In this document: in pieces, positions 1 to 7,828 of the stretch
How positions within the stretch are numbered: the stretch's first letter is position 1
Layout of the letters: each line of letters opens with the position of its first letter
Source: Cryobacterium psychrophilum
Lineage (GTDB): Bacteria; Actinomycetota; Actinomycetes; Actinomycetales; Microbacteriaceae
Direction: 5' to 3'
DNA length: 64,000 nucleotides
Assembly: GCF_004365915.1 (NCBI RefSeq)
Contig: NZ_SODI01000001.1
Location: forward strand, 1,178,001 to 1,242,000
The notes under the pieces: model-generated
Databases searched by the model: none
Told to the model about the DNA's origin: nothing
The model's input: the letters and a program-made list of their open reading frames with translations, nothing else
Translations under genes and position numbers: made by a program

Positions 1-636
1 AAAACCACCGCGCGCGGTGTCGGCCTTCACCGCATAGATGAATTCGCCGCCCACGATCTCGGCCCGGGTGATAAACGGTTCGGCCGCCCGAATGTATTCC
101 TGCACGAGCGTGATGCCGTCTTGTGACTGCTCGAAGTCGGGCCCGTTCACGTACTCGGCGAGTTCGTCGTGGCTGTCGATCTTGCGCACTCCGAGCCCCT
201 TGCCGCCCTGGTTGTGCTTGATGATGAACGGCGCCGAGAACCCGCGGGCTGCGTCGAGAATCTGCGACCGGCCCACGGCGGCGACCGTGCGCGGGGTGTC
301 GATGCCGGCGGCCTTGAGCGCCACATGCTGCTCGACCTTGCTCATCTCAAGCTCGAGAACGCGGCGCCCGTTCACGGTGCGGCGCCCGTGGGCCTCGAGC
401 CAGGCCAGAACGGCCCGCGCGTAATCCTTTGACAACCCGTGGTCACGAGTGTGAGCGGATGCGCTGATGCGCGACCAGAAAACACCCTCCGGTGGCACCG
501 AATCGAGGTCCAGAACCCCGTCAGTGAGCAGCCACTCCTCGACCTCCATGCCCTCGGCCTCGAAGGCGCGGGCGAACGGCCCGAACCATTCCGGGTTCTC
601 GTGCAGGGCGTAGATCTTCGGCTGGCTCGGTCTCAT
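1..636 (-). CDS. RimK-like ATP-grasp ligase (3' end outside window)
   Basis: The minus-strand frame is open from the ATG at 636 to the window edge, giving 212 residues of the N-terminal part. An SD-like AAAGGA lies just upstream of the ATG. The stretch around residues 110-210 reads as an ATP-grasp nucleotide-binding region: a helix with VEQHVALKAAGI and TPRTV, then FIIKHNQGGKGLGVRKI with its Lys and glycine-rich loop, then QEYI and an FITRAEIVGGEFIYAVK strand. This matches RimK/alpha-L-glutamate-ligase-like proteins, which join an amino acid to a carboxylate using ATP. The substrate is unknown. The catalytic magnesium-binding end lies outside the window, so activity cannot be judged. Confidence 0.75.
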   Translation of the reverse strand, partial: MRPSQPKIYALHENPEWFGPFARAFEAEGMEVEEWLLTDGVLDLDSVPPEGVFWSRISASAHTRDHGLSKDYARAVLAWLEAHGRRTVNGRRVLELEMSKVEQHVALKAAGIDTPRTVAAVGRSQILDAARGFSAPFIIKHNQGGKGLGVRKIDSHDELAEYVNGPDFEQSQDGITLVQEYIRAAEPFITRAEIVGGEFIYAVKADTARGGF

Positions 637-699
637 GGAGAAATCCTTTCGCAAAACGTGCGTGCTTCAAACCTAAGGCAGCCATGCAGCGCAGTATTC

Positions 700-718
700 C
701 GGCGCCGGTCAGGCGCCG
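700..718 (-). terminator. candidate hairpin terminator after the membrane protein gene
   Basis: A perfect 7-bp inverted repeat (CGGCGCC / GGCGCCG) with a 5-nt loop sits 22 nt past the stop codon of the gene at 741-2018. No clear T-run follows on the minus strand, so termination is an inference from position only. Confidence 0.35.
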
Positions 719-740
719 CTGTCGCCAACAGGGATCGGCC

Positions 741-2018
741 CTAAACGAGTGCTGCGCAGAGCAGGAGGGCGGGCCACGCCACGACCAGAACAACGCCGAG
801 GTAGACGAGGTTCTGCCTCGTGAGAGCGAGGCTCTCGATCCCGTAGCGAGAATTCAACAGCATGGTCAGGCCGGTGATCGGGCCAACGGCCGTGCCCGTC
901 CCCCATCCGATGCACGCAGCCAGTGTGAACAGGGTGGGGTCGGGGTGCAGGGGGATCACGAGGGCGGCGACGATGGCCACCGACACAACCGGGTGAACTC
1001 CAACGAGGGCGAGCAGGATCATGACGAGCATGGAGGCCCAGGCGACCGCGACGGTGAACGTCGACAGGGGCAGCTCCAGGTCGAGCAGGGGGAAGAGCAC
1101 GCGCAGGCCGACAGCCAGAACGCCCGCCGAAGCGAAGAGGGTGACCTCGCCGCGGAGGGTGGGCAGGTCGTGGCGCGCGTGCCTGGCCAGCGCGCGCAGA
1201 GCCGTGCGCCGGTTGACGATGATCAGCCCGACGAGCGTCACGAGCAGGCCAGACACCAGAACAATTCGGGGCACCGACGCGAGCGGAAAGATCCGGTGGA
1301 CCACAATGACGAGGGCCACGAGGGCCAGGGGAATGCGCATCAGCGCCCAGCTGAGTGCGTAGCCACGATACCCCCGAAGGTCCTCCCCGAGCAGGTGAAA
1401 AACGTCCCACAGGCTCAGCAGAACCGCCACGGTCGCCATCGAGAGTCCCACCACAATGAGCACGAGCGCGTTCGCACCGGGAACCAGCGCGGTCGCGGCC
1501 GCCCCGGCGGCCCAAAACGGCGACCAGAAGGCCGCCGCGGAGAACGACCTCGACAGCAGTGCCGCGTCGGCGAGGCGCAGCGGCCCCCGCCCCCGAAGGT
1601 TGTCCCCCACGATGCTGACGACTCCAATGTTGATGACGGAGCCCAGGAGGTGCGTCGTGAGCGCCGTGCGGGCCACCGCCATCCGCCCGTGCAGCCGCGT
1701 GAGGGTGGGCGGCGAAACGGGTGTGATCAGTCGCAGGAACGACACGGCAGTGAGCATTCCGATGAGGTCCTGATTGACCGACAGCACGTCGCCGGCATCA
1801 ACCCTGCCACCGAGACCGATGGCCACCAGCAGTGCCGCGACACCGATCGACATCAAAACGGAGGCGATGATGCGTTGGTTTCGGCCCACGAGAAAAAGAC
1901 CGACGACGGCCAGTGCCAGGGTCAGCACCCCCGCCAGCAGCGTCGCCTGCGGCACGATGGCGGAGAGCCCAACGGCCATGATCACACCGCTCAGCAGCGA
2001 GGCGTAGATCAGAGTCAC
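741..2018 (-). CDS. polytopic membrane protein, transporter-like, function unknown
   Basis: This is a 425-residue protein of very hydrophobic composition, with about ten to twelve predicted membrane segments and short charged loops. The start is a GTG at 2018 preceded by AAGGAGA at 2024-2030. The segment near residues 350-400 contains a glycine- and threonine-rich motif (GWGTGTAVGPITGLTMLL) between two hydrophobic stretches, as seen in ion or carboxylate transporters. I do not recognise the family confidently. It is a single gene between an ATP-grasp gene and a low-complexity intergenic stretch, so context gives no substrate. Confidence 0.7.
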   Translation of the reverse strand: MTLIYASLLSGVIMAVGLSAIVPQATLLAGVLTLALAVVGLFLVGRNQRIIASVLMSIGVAALLVAIGLGGRVDAGDVLSVNQDLIGMLTAVSFLRLITPVSPPTLTRLHGRMAVARTALTTHLLGSVINIGVVSIVGDNLRGRGPLRLADAALLSRSFSAAAFWSPFWAAGAAATALVPGANALVLIVVGLSMATVAVLLSLWDVFHLLGEDLRGYRGYALSWALMRIPLALVALVIVVHRIFPLASVPRIVLVSGLLVTLVGLIIVNRRTALRALARHARHDLPTLRGEVTLFASAGVLAVGLRVLFPLLDLELPLSTFTVAVAWASMLVMILLALVGVHPVVSVAIVAALVIPLHPDPTLFTLAACIGWGTGTAVGPITGLTMLLNSRYGIESLALTRQNLVYLGVVLVVAWPALLLCAALV

Positions 2019-2091
2019 GCCAATCTCCTTTTTCCGCCAGTGAGACTCAGGCTATCGGGGTCAGCGTGGCGAGCAGTCCTTCCGGCCGATG

Positions 2092-2110
2092 CCCCCCCCC
2101 CCCCCCCCCC
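2092..2110. repeat. 19-nt poly-C tract in the 2019-2322 intergenic stretch
   Basis: Nineteen consecutive C residues lie at 2092-2110, about 75 bp upstream of the membrane-protein start and downstream of the aceA terminator. I see no supportable gene in 2019-2322. An open frame on the minus strand (2061-2294) exists but has no recognisable domain or SD and runs through the tract. Long mononucleotide runs slip during replication and sequencing, so the exact length is uncertain. Confidence 0.9.
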
Positions 2111-2322
2111 GCACCCGGGGCGCACCCGGGATCGTGAACAAGCCCACACGATGCCCGGGTGTCCTGTTAATTGCGCTCAAACCGCACGACCGCGACACGC
2201 CTGCCTCACCGGCGAAGCATCCGACATCGAATACAGCCAGAACCTGCAGCTCCCCATTGATCTCCCGCTGCAGCCCCACGTCCGAGAGCGGCATGAGCTG
2301 GCGGTCGACCCCCCCGCAAAAT

Positions 2323-2358
2323 CAGAGAAGCCCCCATCGTGTGACGGGGGCTTCTCTG
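2323..2358 (-). terminator. rho-independent terminator of aceA
   Basis: A perfect 13-bp inverted repeat (CAGAGAAGCCCCC at 2323-2335 and its complement at 2346-2358) with a 10-nt loop begins 26 nt past the aceA stop. On the minus strand it is followed by GATTTTGC, a short T-run. This is the clearest intrinsic terminator in the window. Confidence 0.85.
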
Positions 2359-2383
2359 GTGCTACCTCGAGGAGGCTATCGAC

Positions 2384-4000
2384 TTAGTGGCTGCTGAGAG
2401 CCGGTTCGTCGAACTGGTTGCTCGTGTTGTTCACGCCGCCGGCCTTCAGCGCGGCTTCACCGGCGAAGTATTCCTTGTGGTTGTCGCCCAGGTCGGATCC
2501 CGACATGTTCTGGTGCTTGACCGTGGCGATTCCCTCGCGGATCTCGCGACGCTGCACGCCCTTGACGTAGGCGAGCATGCCCTGGTCAGCGAAGTAGCCC
2601 TTGGCCAGGTCATCGGTGGACAGCGCCGCCGTGTGGTACGTCGGCAGGGTGATGAGGTGGTGGAAGATACCCGCCTCGGCTGAGCTGTCGCGCTGGAAGG
2701 TGCGAATCTTCTCATCGGCGTTCTGTGCAAGCTCGGTCTCGTCGTAGTCGACGCTCATGAGCTTGGCGCGGTCGTAAGCCGACACGTCCTTGCCCTCTGC
2801 GAGCAGTGCGTCGTACGCCTGCTGGCGGAAGTTGAGCGTCCAGTTGAACGACGGGCTGTTGTTGTACACCAGCTTGGCGTTCGGGATCTCCTTGCGAACT
2901 TCGTTCATCATCGCGGCGATCTGGCCGATGTGCGGCTTCTCGGTCTCGATCCAGAGCAGGTCCGCACCGTTGCGCAGCGAGGTGATGCTGTCGAGCACGC
3001 AACGGGCCTCACCGGTTCCGGGACGGAACTGGAAGAGGTTGCTGGCCAGACGCTTCGGGCGAAGCAGCTTGCCGTCGCGCTTGATGACAACATCGCCGTT
3101 GCCCAGGTCGGCCTCGGTGATCTCGTCAACGTCGAGGAAAGAGTTGTACTGGTCGCCCAAGTCGCCGGGCTCGTTGGTCACGGCGAGCTTCTGCGTGAGG
3201 CCGGCACCGAGAGAGTCGGTGCGCGAGACGATGATGCCGTTCTCAATTCCGAGCTCAAGGAACGCGTAACGCACGGCGTTGATCTTGGCGATGAAGTCCT
3301 CGTGAGGAACGGTGACCTTGCCGTCCTGGTGGCCGCATTGCTTCTCGTCCGAGACCTGGTTCTCGATCTGGATGGCGCAGGCGCCAGCCTCGATCATCTT
3401 CTTGGCCAGCAGGTACGTGGCCTCGGGGTTACCGAATCCTGCGTCGATGTCGGCGATGATCGGCACAACGTGCGTCTCGAAGTTATCGATCTGCGTCTGG
3501 ATCGTAGCAACCTTGGCGTCATCGCCGACGATGCGGGCATTGTCGAGGCCGGTGAACAGCAGGTCGAGTTCACGAGCGTCAGCCTGGCGGAGGAACGTGT
3601 AGAGCTCCTCGACCAGCGCAGGAACGGCCGTCTTCTCGTGCATGGACTGGTCAGGGAGCGGGCCGAACTCGCTGCGGAGCGCGGCGACCATCCAGCCGGA
3701 GAGGTACAGGTAACGCTTGTTGGTCGTCTTGAGGTGCTTCTTGATGGAAATCATCTTCTGCTGGCCGATGAATCCGTGCCAGACGCCAAGGGACTGCGTG
3801 TAGATGGAGGAGTCTCCGTCGTACTCCGCCATGTCCTTGCGCATGATGTCGGCCGTGTACTGGGCGATCTCGAGGCCGGTCTTGAAACGGTTCTGGGCAC
3901 GCATGCGGGCTACCGACTCGGGGTTGATCGCGTCCCAGCTGCTGCCGATCTGCTGCTTGAGGGCTTCGATGGCCTCGGTGTCGTCCTGATAAGTGGTCAT
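2384..4000 (-). CDS. aceA: isocitrate lyase, long form
   Basis: The 538-residue product cleaves isocitrate to glyoxylate and succinate, the first step of the glyoxylate shunt in the cytoplasm. The catalytic signature is K-Q-C-G-H at residues 220-224, with Cys222 as the general acid. A DIDAGFGN metal-site strand lies near residue 185 and SPSFNW is conserved near residue 400. The length and the KQCGHQDGK variant match the about 530-residue class known from Pseudomonas rather than the about 430-residue Escherichia coli type. The ATG at 4000 is chosen because GAAGGA lies 6-7 nt upstream; an ATG at 4006 is too close to it. The gene is monocistronic, with its own terminator, and divergent from ubiB. 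Confidence 0.95.
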   Translation of the reverse strand: MTTYQDDTEAIEALKQQIGSSWDAINPESVARMRAQNRFKTGLEIAQYTADIMRKDMAEYDGDSSIYTQSLGVWHGFIGQQKMISIKKHLKTTNKRYLYLSGWMVAALRSEFGPLPDQSMHEKTAVPALVEELYTFLRQADARELDLLFTGLDNARIVGDDAKVATIQTQIDNFETHVVPIIADIDAGFGNPEATYLLAKKMIEAGACAIQIENQVSDEKQCGHQDGKVTVPHEDFIAKINAVRYAFLELGIENGIIVSRTDSLGAGLTQKLAVTNEPGDLGDQYNSFLDVDEITEADLGNGDVVIKRDGKLLRPKRLASNLFQFRPGTGEARCVLDSITSLRNGADLLWIETEKPHIGQIAAMMNEVRKEIPNAKLVYNNSPSFNWTLNFRQQAYDALLAEGKDVSAYDRAKLMSVDYDETELAQNADEKIRTFQRDSSAEAGIFHHLITLPTYHTAALSTDDLAKGYFADQGMLAYVKGVQRREIREGIATVKHQNMSGSDLGDNHKEYFAGEAALKAGGVNNTSNQFDEPALSSH

Positions 4001-4286
4001 GTGCATTCCTTCGACTGGTGAGGTGCGGTGAGCCTGGACAAAAAATGTGGCGGCCTCTATCGGCTGCTGATTACAGACTCTCGTAGAACAAGTCCTGATG
4101 TTCGTTCTTCTCGGCAGAACTTTCTCGTTTCTTCTGCGTTTGAGAAAAAAACCACGGACCGACAGCTCACGAAGCCGGAAAAAGTACCACAAATGCCCTC
4201 GACGGGGCATCGACGATTCGCGCCCGACGGCCTGGATCCCAGGGTTGCGGCCAGCTGGTGTCCCGGTTCATGTCCAGCCAGCCGTG

Positions 4287-4301
4287 GTTGCATGATGCAA
4301 C
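4287..4301. promoter_or_regulatory. perfect palindrome in the aceA-ubiB divergent region
   Basis: The sequence GTTGCATGATGCAAC is a perfect 7+1+7 dyad located 38 bp before the ubiB-family ATG and 287 bp before the aceA ATG. The rest of 4001-4338 shows no gene. It has the form of an operator. It does not match the RamB consensus known upstream of actinobacterial aceA, so the binding protein is unknown. Confidence 0.45.
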
Positions 4302-4338
4302 ACATATGCCCGTCGTACCGGGCGAGGAGAGAGTTGTC

Positions 4339-5877
4339 ATGGCGAACGAGGCACTCGGCATCGCCGTCCCTCGCCTGTCGTTGGTCACTGATCGCAGTGC
4401 GGCAGTGCGGAAGGTGTCGGTGCTCGGCCGGGGCCGGCGATTCGCGCAGCTCATGGGCATCGCTCGCAAGAACGGCCTGCTCCCGATTCGCACGCTTGAC
4501 TTCAGTACAGCACCGAGCGGTGCCGCAAAACGCCTGGTGCAGGCCGAGGGACTGCGCCGTGCGCTGGAGGAGGCCGGCGGCGCCTTCGTGAAGATGGGCC
4601 AGCTCATGTCCACCCGAACGGATGCCCTCCCCGAAGAATTCGTATCGGCGCTCTCCCAGCTGCAGCATTCCGTCACACCCGCTCCGTGGCAGGACGTCGA
4701 AACCCTGCTCGTCGCGGAGTTCGGCGCACCACTGGAGAGTCTCTTCTCGTCGTTTGACCGCGAACCCGTCGCCGCGGCATCCATTGGTCAGGTGCATCGC
4801 GCCACACTGAAGTCGGGCCGGGTGGTGGCCGTCAAGGTTCAGCGCCCCGGGATCGTGCCAGAGGTGCGGCGCGATGTCGACATCGCCCTGCGCATGGTGA
4901 ACGCGCTCAGCCTGTCATCACCGCAGGCGCGGGCACTCGGCATCAAGGCCGCCGCCGCACAGTATGGCGCCGACCTGATACGGCAACTGGACTTCCGGCT
5001 TGAGGCGCGCAACCTCATGGCGCTGCGCGCGTTGCAGACCCGCTGCGCACGTTCCGGGGAGCTGCGACTTCCGGAACTCGTCGAGGCATTGTCAACCGAT
5101 CGCGTCATTCTCATGGAGTTTCTCGAGGGCGATACCTTCGCTTCTCTCAATGAGAGAACGGATGCGGCACCCGCCGAGCTCACCGCCGCCATGCGTGTGA
5201 TCCTGAGTGCTTTTGTACGCCAGATCGTCTTCGATGGGGTCTATCACGCGGACCTGCACCCCGGAAATATAATGCTGCTCGCCGACGGACAGCCGGCCCT
5301 GGTCGACTTCGGGTCAGTCGGCCGGCTGGATCTGCAGTTGCGGGAGGCGGTGCAGGAATTACTCATCGCGTTCCTGCAATCCGACACCCAGCTCATTGCC
5401 GACGGTCTCCTCGCCCTCGCCCCCCTGAGGGACGGGGCCGACGAGCGCGGTTTTCGCCGCGACCTGAGCGTCTTCATCACCTTTGAGCTCGGCCCGGGGG
5501 CGCGCGTCGACGTGACGACCGTGGATGCTCTCGTCGCGATCCTCGTCCAATACTCGCTGGCGGTGCCCGCGGAATTCATCGCGGCGGCCCGCGCCCTGGC
5601 CGTCCTCGAGGGCACCCTGCGCTCCACCCTGCCCGAGTTCGACCTGTTGGAGGAAGCGCGCGCCCTCGCCGCGGGCCAAATTCGAGATCAGATGGCCCCG
5701 GCCAACCTGCGTGAAATCGGAACAACAGAGCTGCTAGCCCTGTTGCCCAGCATCCGCCGGCTACCGCGCCGCTTCGATCAGATCGGCCTCGCGCTCGAGA
5801 CCGGCAAGCTCAACGTCAATGTGCGACTCCTCGCCGATCGGCGGGACCGCAGGCTGCTCTCGCACCGCCGCGAGTGA
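4339..5877 (+). CDS. ABC1/UbiB-family atypical kinase-like protein
   Basis: This 512-residue protein has the UbiB (ADCK) hallmarks. The family-specific KxGQ motif is KMGQ at residues 85-88. An A-rich loop (AAASIGQVHRA) lies near 150, the VAVKVQRPG lysine strand follows, then the catalytic loop HADLHPGNIM and the VDFGSVG metal-binding motif. Family members are ATPases tied to quinone or lipid metabolism and usually membrane-anchored. Here the frame stops after DRRDRRLLSHRRE, where relatives normally continue into a hydrophobic hairpin, so the C-terminal anchor seems missing. The ATG at 4339 has GAGGAGAG upstream. The exact substrate is unknown. Confidence 0.85.
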   Translation: MANEALGIAVPRLSLVTDRSAAVRKVSVLGRGRRFAQLMGIARKNGLLPIRTLDFSTAPSGAAKRLVQAEGLRRALEEAGGAFVKMGQLMSTRTDALPEEFVSALSQLQHSVTPAPWQDVETLLVAEFGAPLESLFSSFDREPVAAASIGQVHRATLKSGRVVAVKVQRPGIVPEVRRDVDIALRMVNALSLSSPQARALGIKAAAAQYGADLIRQLDFRLEARNLMALRALQTRCARSGELRLPELVEALSTDRVILMEFLEGDTFASLNERTDAAPAELTAAMRVILSAFVRQIVFDGVYHADLHPGNIMLLADGQPALVDFGSVGRLDLQLREAVQELLIAFLQSDTQLIADGLLALAPLRDGADERGFRRDLSVFITFELGPGARVDVTTVDALVAILVQYSLAVPAEFIAAARALAVLEGTLRSTLPEFDLLEEARALAAGQIRDQMAPANLREIGTTELLALLPSIRRLPRRFDQIGLALETGKLNVNVRLLADRRDRRLLSHRRE

Positions 5878-6290
5878 CCGCCAGCCGGGCGGACCGAGCC
5901 GCGGCGGCGATCCCGCTGCACAGCGAGGTGCCCCGATACCCACCGATCTGCTGTGACGCATTCACGAGTGATCGGAGCGGGGCCCCGAAAAGGAAGAGTG
6001 GCATCCAGGAGACGGCGACGAAGACGGCGCTCGGAGCGGAAGCGCTCAGGCTCGTGAGATTCACGGTGCCGCTTTTCTGGTGGATAGACCGACACGGCGA
6101 CTTCACGCGTAACGTGTAATACGTAATCGGTTGTCGATAACTAACATCACAAGAGTGAACGGTGCGTGGTTGTCAAGCATTTCTCGTCCTGATTCACGCA
6201 ACATTCGTCCGCTATCGACACGCTCACGGCGACAGGCAGGCACGGACAGCGCGTTGACCTCGTCCTAAATTTCCCGAGTTGAGGAGCACA
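5878..6290. other. intergenic stretch between ubiB-family gene and the GntR pair
   Basis: There is no convincing gene in these 413 bases. The minus strand of 5890-6060 encodes a hydrophobic stretch (AVFVAVSWMPLFLFGAP, then QQIGGYRGTSL) with no SD or start, loosely like the membrane hairpin that the neighbouring UbiB-family protein lacks. The right half (6100-6290) is more AT-rich and holds the promoter region of the GntR genes. Confidence 0.4.
6129..6141. promoter_or_regulatory. candidate GntR operator, copy 1
   Basis: GGTTGTCGATAAC lies 150 bp before the first GntR start. Eleven of its 13 bases recur at 7765-7777, ahead of the amine-oxidase operon. FCD-type GntR proteins commonly bind TTGT-N-ACAA-like dyads, which this resembles in part. 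Operator function is inferred from the duplication and position. Confidence 0.4.
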
Positions 6291-6956
6291 ATGTCCAAGT
6301 CCCCGCATCCCGTCATTGGCCTGTCCGGAGTGGGGCTTGACCGCAGTACGAAGAAAGATGAGGCCATGTCCATCGTCCGCCGAGCGCTGATGACAGGTGA
6401 CATGGAACCGGGCAAGATCTACTCAGCGAACGCGCTGGCCAGCCAGCTGGGCGTGTCAAACAGCCCCGTGCGCGAGGCGATGATGGCCCTCGCCGCCAAG
6501 GGGCTCCTTGAACTCGTTCGAAACCGCGGCTTTCGAGTCGTCGAGATGACGGTGCCGGACCAACGCGAGGTCTATGACCTTCGGCGACTCATCGAGGTGA
6601 CCGCTGTCGGCCGAGTCGCCGAACTCGCCATCTCTACTGCTGACAAAGCCTGGCTACAAGAACTTGAGCGAGCGGTGGCCACCGCTTCCCGTCCGGATAA
6701 TCTCGCCGAGTATTTGGAACGTGACCAACAGTTTCACCTCGGGATGGTGGGCCTGCTCGGCAGCCGCCGGCTGGTCGAGATAATCGAGAACCTCCGCGAC
6801 CAAAGCCGAATCAGCCACACTTATCGACTGATTGAACGGGGGCAGCTCGCCCACAGCGCCGCCGAACACGGCCCCCTGTTGGACGCAGTCTTGGCCGGAG
6901 ACCGAGTTAGGGCTGAAGCCTTGATGACCGCGCACCTTAATCACTCCAACCCCTGA
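6291..6956 (+). CDS. GntR-family regulator, FCD subfamily (first of a tandem pair)
   Basis: The 221-residue protein carries an N-terminal winged helix (about residues 25-90, with QLGVSNSPVREAMMALAAKGLLE and RGFRV) and a C-terminal helical FCD ligand domain. The FCD domain has D-x-R-R-x-x-E-x-x-A, a Q-F-H metal-type residue set and a late H near residue 190. The ATG at 6291 follows GAGGAG at 6281-6286. Its stop overlaps the next start by one base (TGATG), so the two regulators are co-transcribed. Genes downstream suggest the pair senses an intermediate of lysine/pipecolate breakdown, which is an inference. Confidence 0.88.
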   Translation: MSKSPHPVIGLSGVGLDRSTKKDEAMSIVRRALMTGDMEPGKIYSANALASQLGVSNSPVREAMMALAAKGLLELVRNRGFRVVEMTVPDQREVYDLRRLIEVTAVGRVAELAISTADKAWLQELERAVATASRPDNLAEYLERDQQFHLGMVGLLGSRRLVEIIENLRDQSRISHTYRLIERGQLAHSAAEHGPLLDAVLAGDRVRAEALMTAHLNHSNP

Positions 6957-7699
6957 TGATGCAATCGGTCGATGGAAGATCTTTGACTGACCAGGTCAGC
7001 AGGCTGATCACGCAGGCCATCCACGATGGGACATTGGCACCGGCGACGATGTACTCGATTGTGCAGCTCGCCGACGAGCTGGGGGTGTCCCGCAGCCCGG
7101 TACGGGAAGCCCTGCTCCGGATGGCCGAAGCCGGCATTGTGAGAATCGAGCGAAACCGTGGTTTCAGCATCGTGCGCCCTCTTGCCAGGGACGTGGTCGA
7201 AATCTTCGCGATCCGCCTCGCACTCGAGGTTTACGCTGTGGGGCGAGTCTCTCGCACCGCCAATTCCGGGCTAGCGAGCACGCTTCGGGACGATCTTCGG
7301 GCGGCTCACCAGCGCGCAGCGGAGTGCGATGAGGAAGGGTTTTTTCGTCACGACTTCAATTTTCACGACCATATCCTCGAAGCCGCCGGCAACGACCGGG
7401 CACGCAACACCGTACTCCGGCTTCGAGAAACCATGCGCATCCTGGGGCCGGCGACCACTGCCGCGGGCCGATCGCTCGCCGCGATTGAGGCGGAACACGA
7501 GCCGATCATCACCGGCATCACCGACGGAAACGCGGCCGCTGCCATGCAGGCCATGATGGAACACCTTACCCATACCGGCCTCCTGCTCACCCAACACGCG
7601 CTGCGCCTTGAGCGGGGCACGACGGCAGAAGGCTCCACTGACGACGATAGCGACGACGTCGCTGGCGCCCTCGTGATTTGGCACTCACTCATCGGCTGA
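6956..7699 (+). CDS. GntR-family regulator, FCD subfamily (second of a tandem pair)
   Basis: This 247-residue paralogue has the same architecture: winged helix (about residues 8-75, with ELGVSRSPVREALLRMAEAGIV and RGFSIV) and an FCD domain with F-x-H-D-x-x-F-H-D-H and a C-terminal H. A tail of about 30 residues beyond the FCD fold is rich in acidic residues (DDDSDD). The start overlaps the stop of the previous gene. Two regulators made from one message could act as a heterodimer or sense two ligands; the sequence does not decide this. Confidence 0.88.
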   Translation: MMQSVDGRSLTDQVSRLITQAIHDGTLAPATMYSIVQLADELGVSRSPVREALLRMAEAGIVRIERNRGFSIVRPLARDVVEIFAIRLALEVYAVGRVSRTANSGLASTLRDDLRAAHQRAAECDEEGFFRHDFNFHDHILEAAGNDRARNTVLRLRETMRILGPATTAAGRSLAAIEAEHEPIITGITDGNAAAAMQAMMEHLTHTGLLLTQHALRLERGTTAEGSTDDDSDDVAGALVIWHSLIG

Positions 7700-7764
7700 C
7701 AACCGGCAGTCTCAACGCGCGGCGAAAACTGGTACTTGACGTGGACGTATTCTTGCCCGAATCT

Positions 7765-7777
7765 GGTTGTATATAAC
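7765..7777. promoter_or_regulatory. candidate GntR operator, copy 2
   Basis: GGTTGTATATAAC, 52 bp before the amine-oxidase ATG, repeats the 13-mer found at 6129-6141 with two mismatches. It contains a small dyad, TGT-ATATA-ACA. Its spacing from the coding start is compatible with blocking a promoter. Confidence 0.45.
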
Positions 7778-7828
7778 ACGTTACCGATCGTCAGGCCTTG
7801 AATTGCCTGACCTGACGAAGGAGTGCAG

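Noticed and set aside
2061..2294. 77-codon minus-strand frame between aceA and the membrane protein
   Set aside because: It runs through the 19-base C tract and has no SD or domain, and its length depends on the tract.
684..2387. 567-codon open frame on the plus strand
   Set aside because: It is antisense to a well-supported membrane-protein gene, is full of Arg, Gln, His and Gly, and has no domain. High-GC DNA produces such frames.
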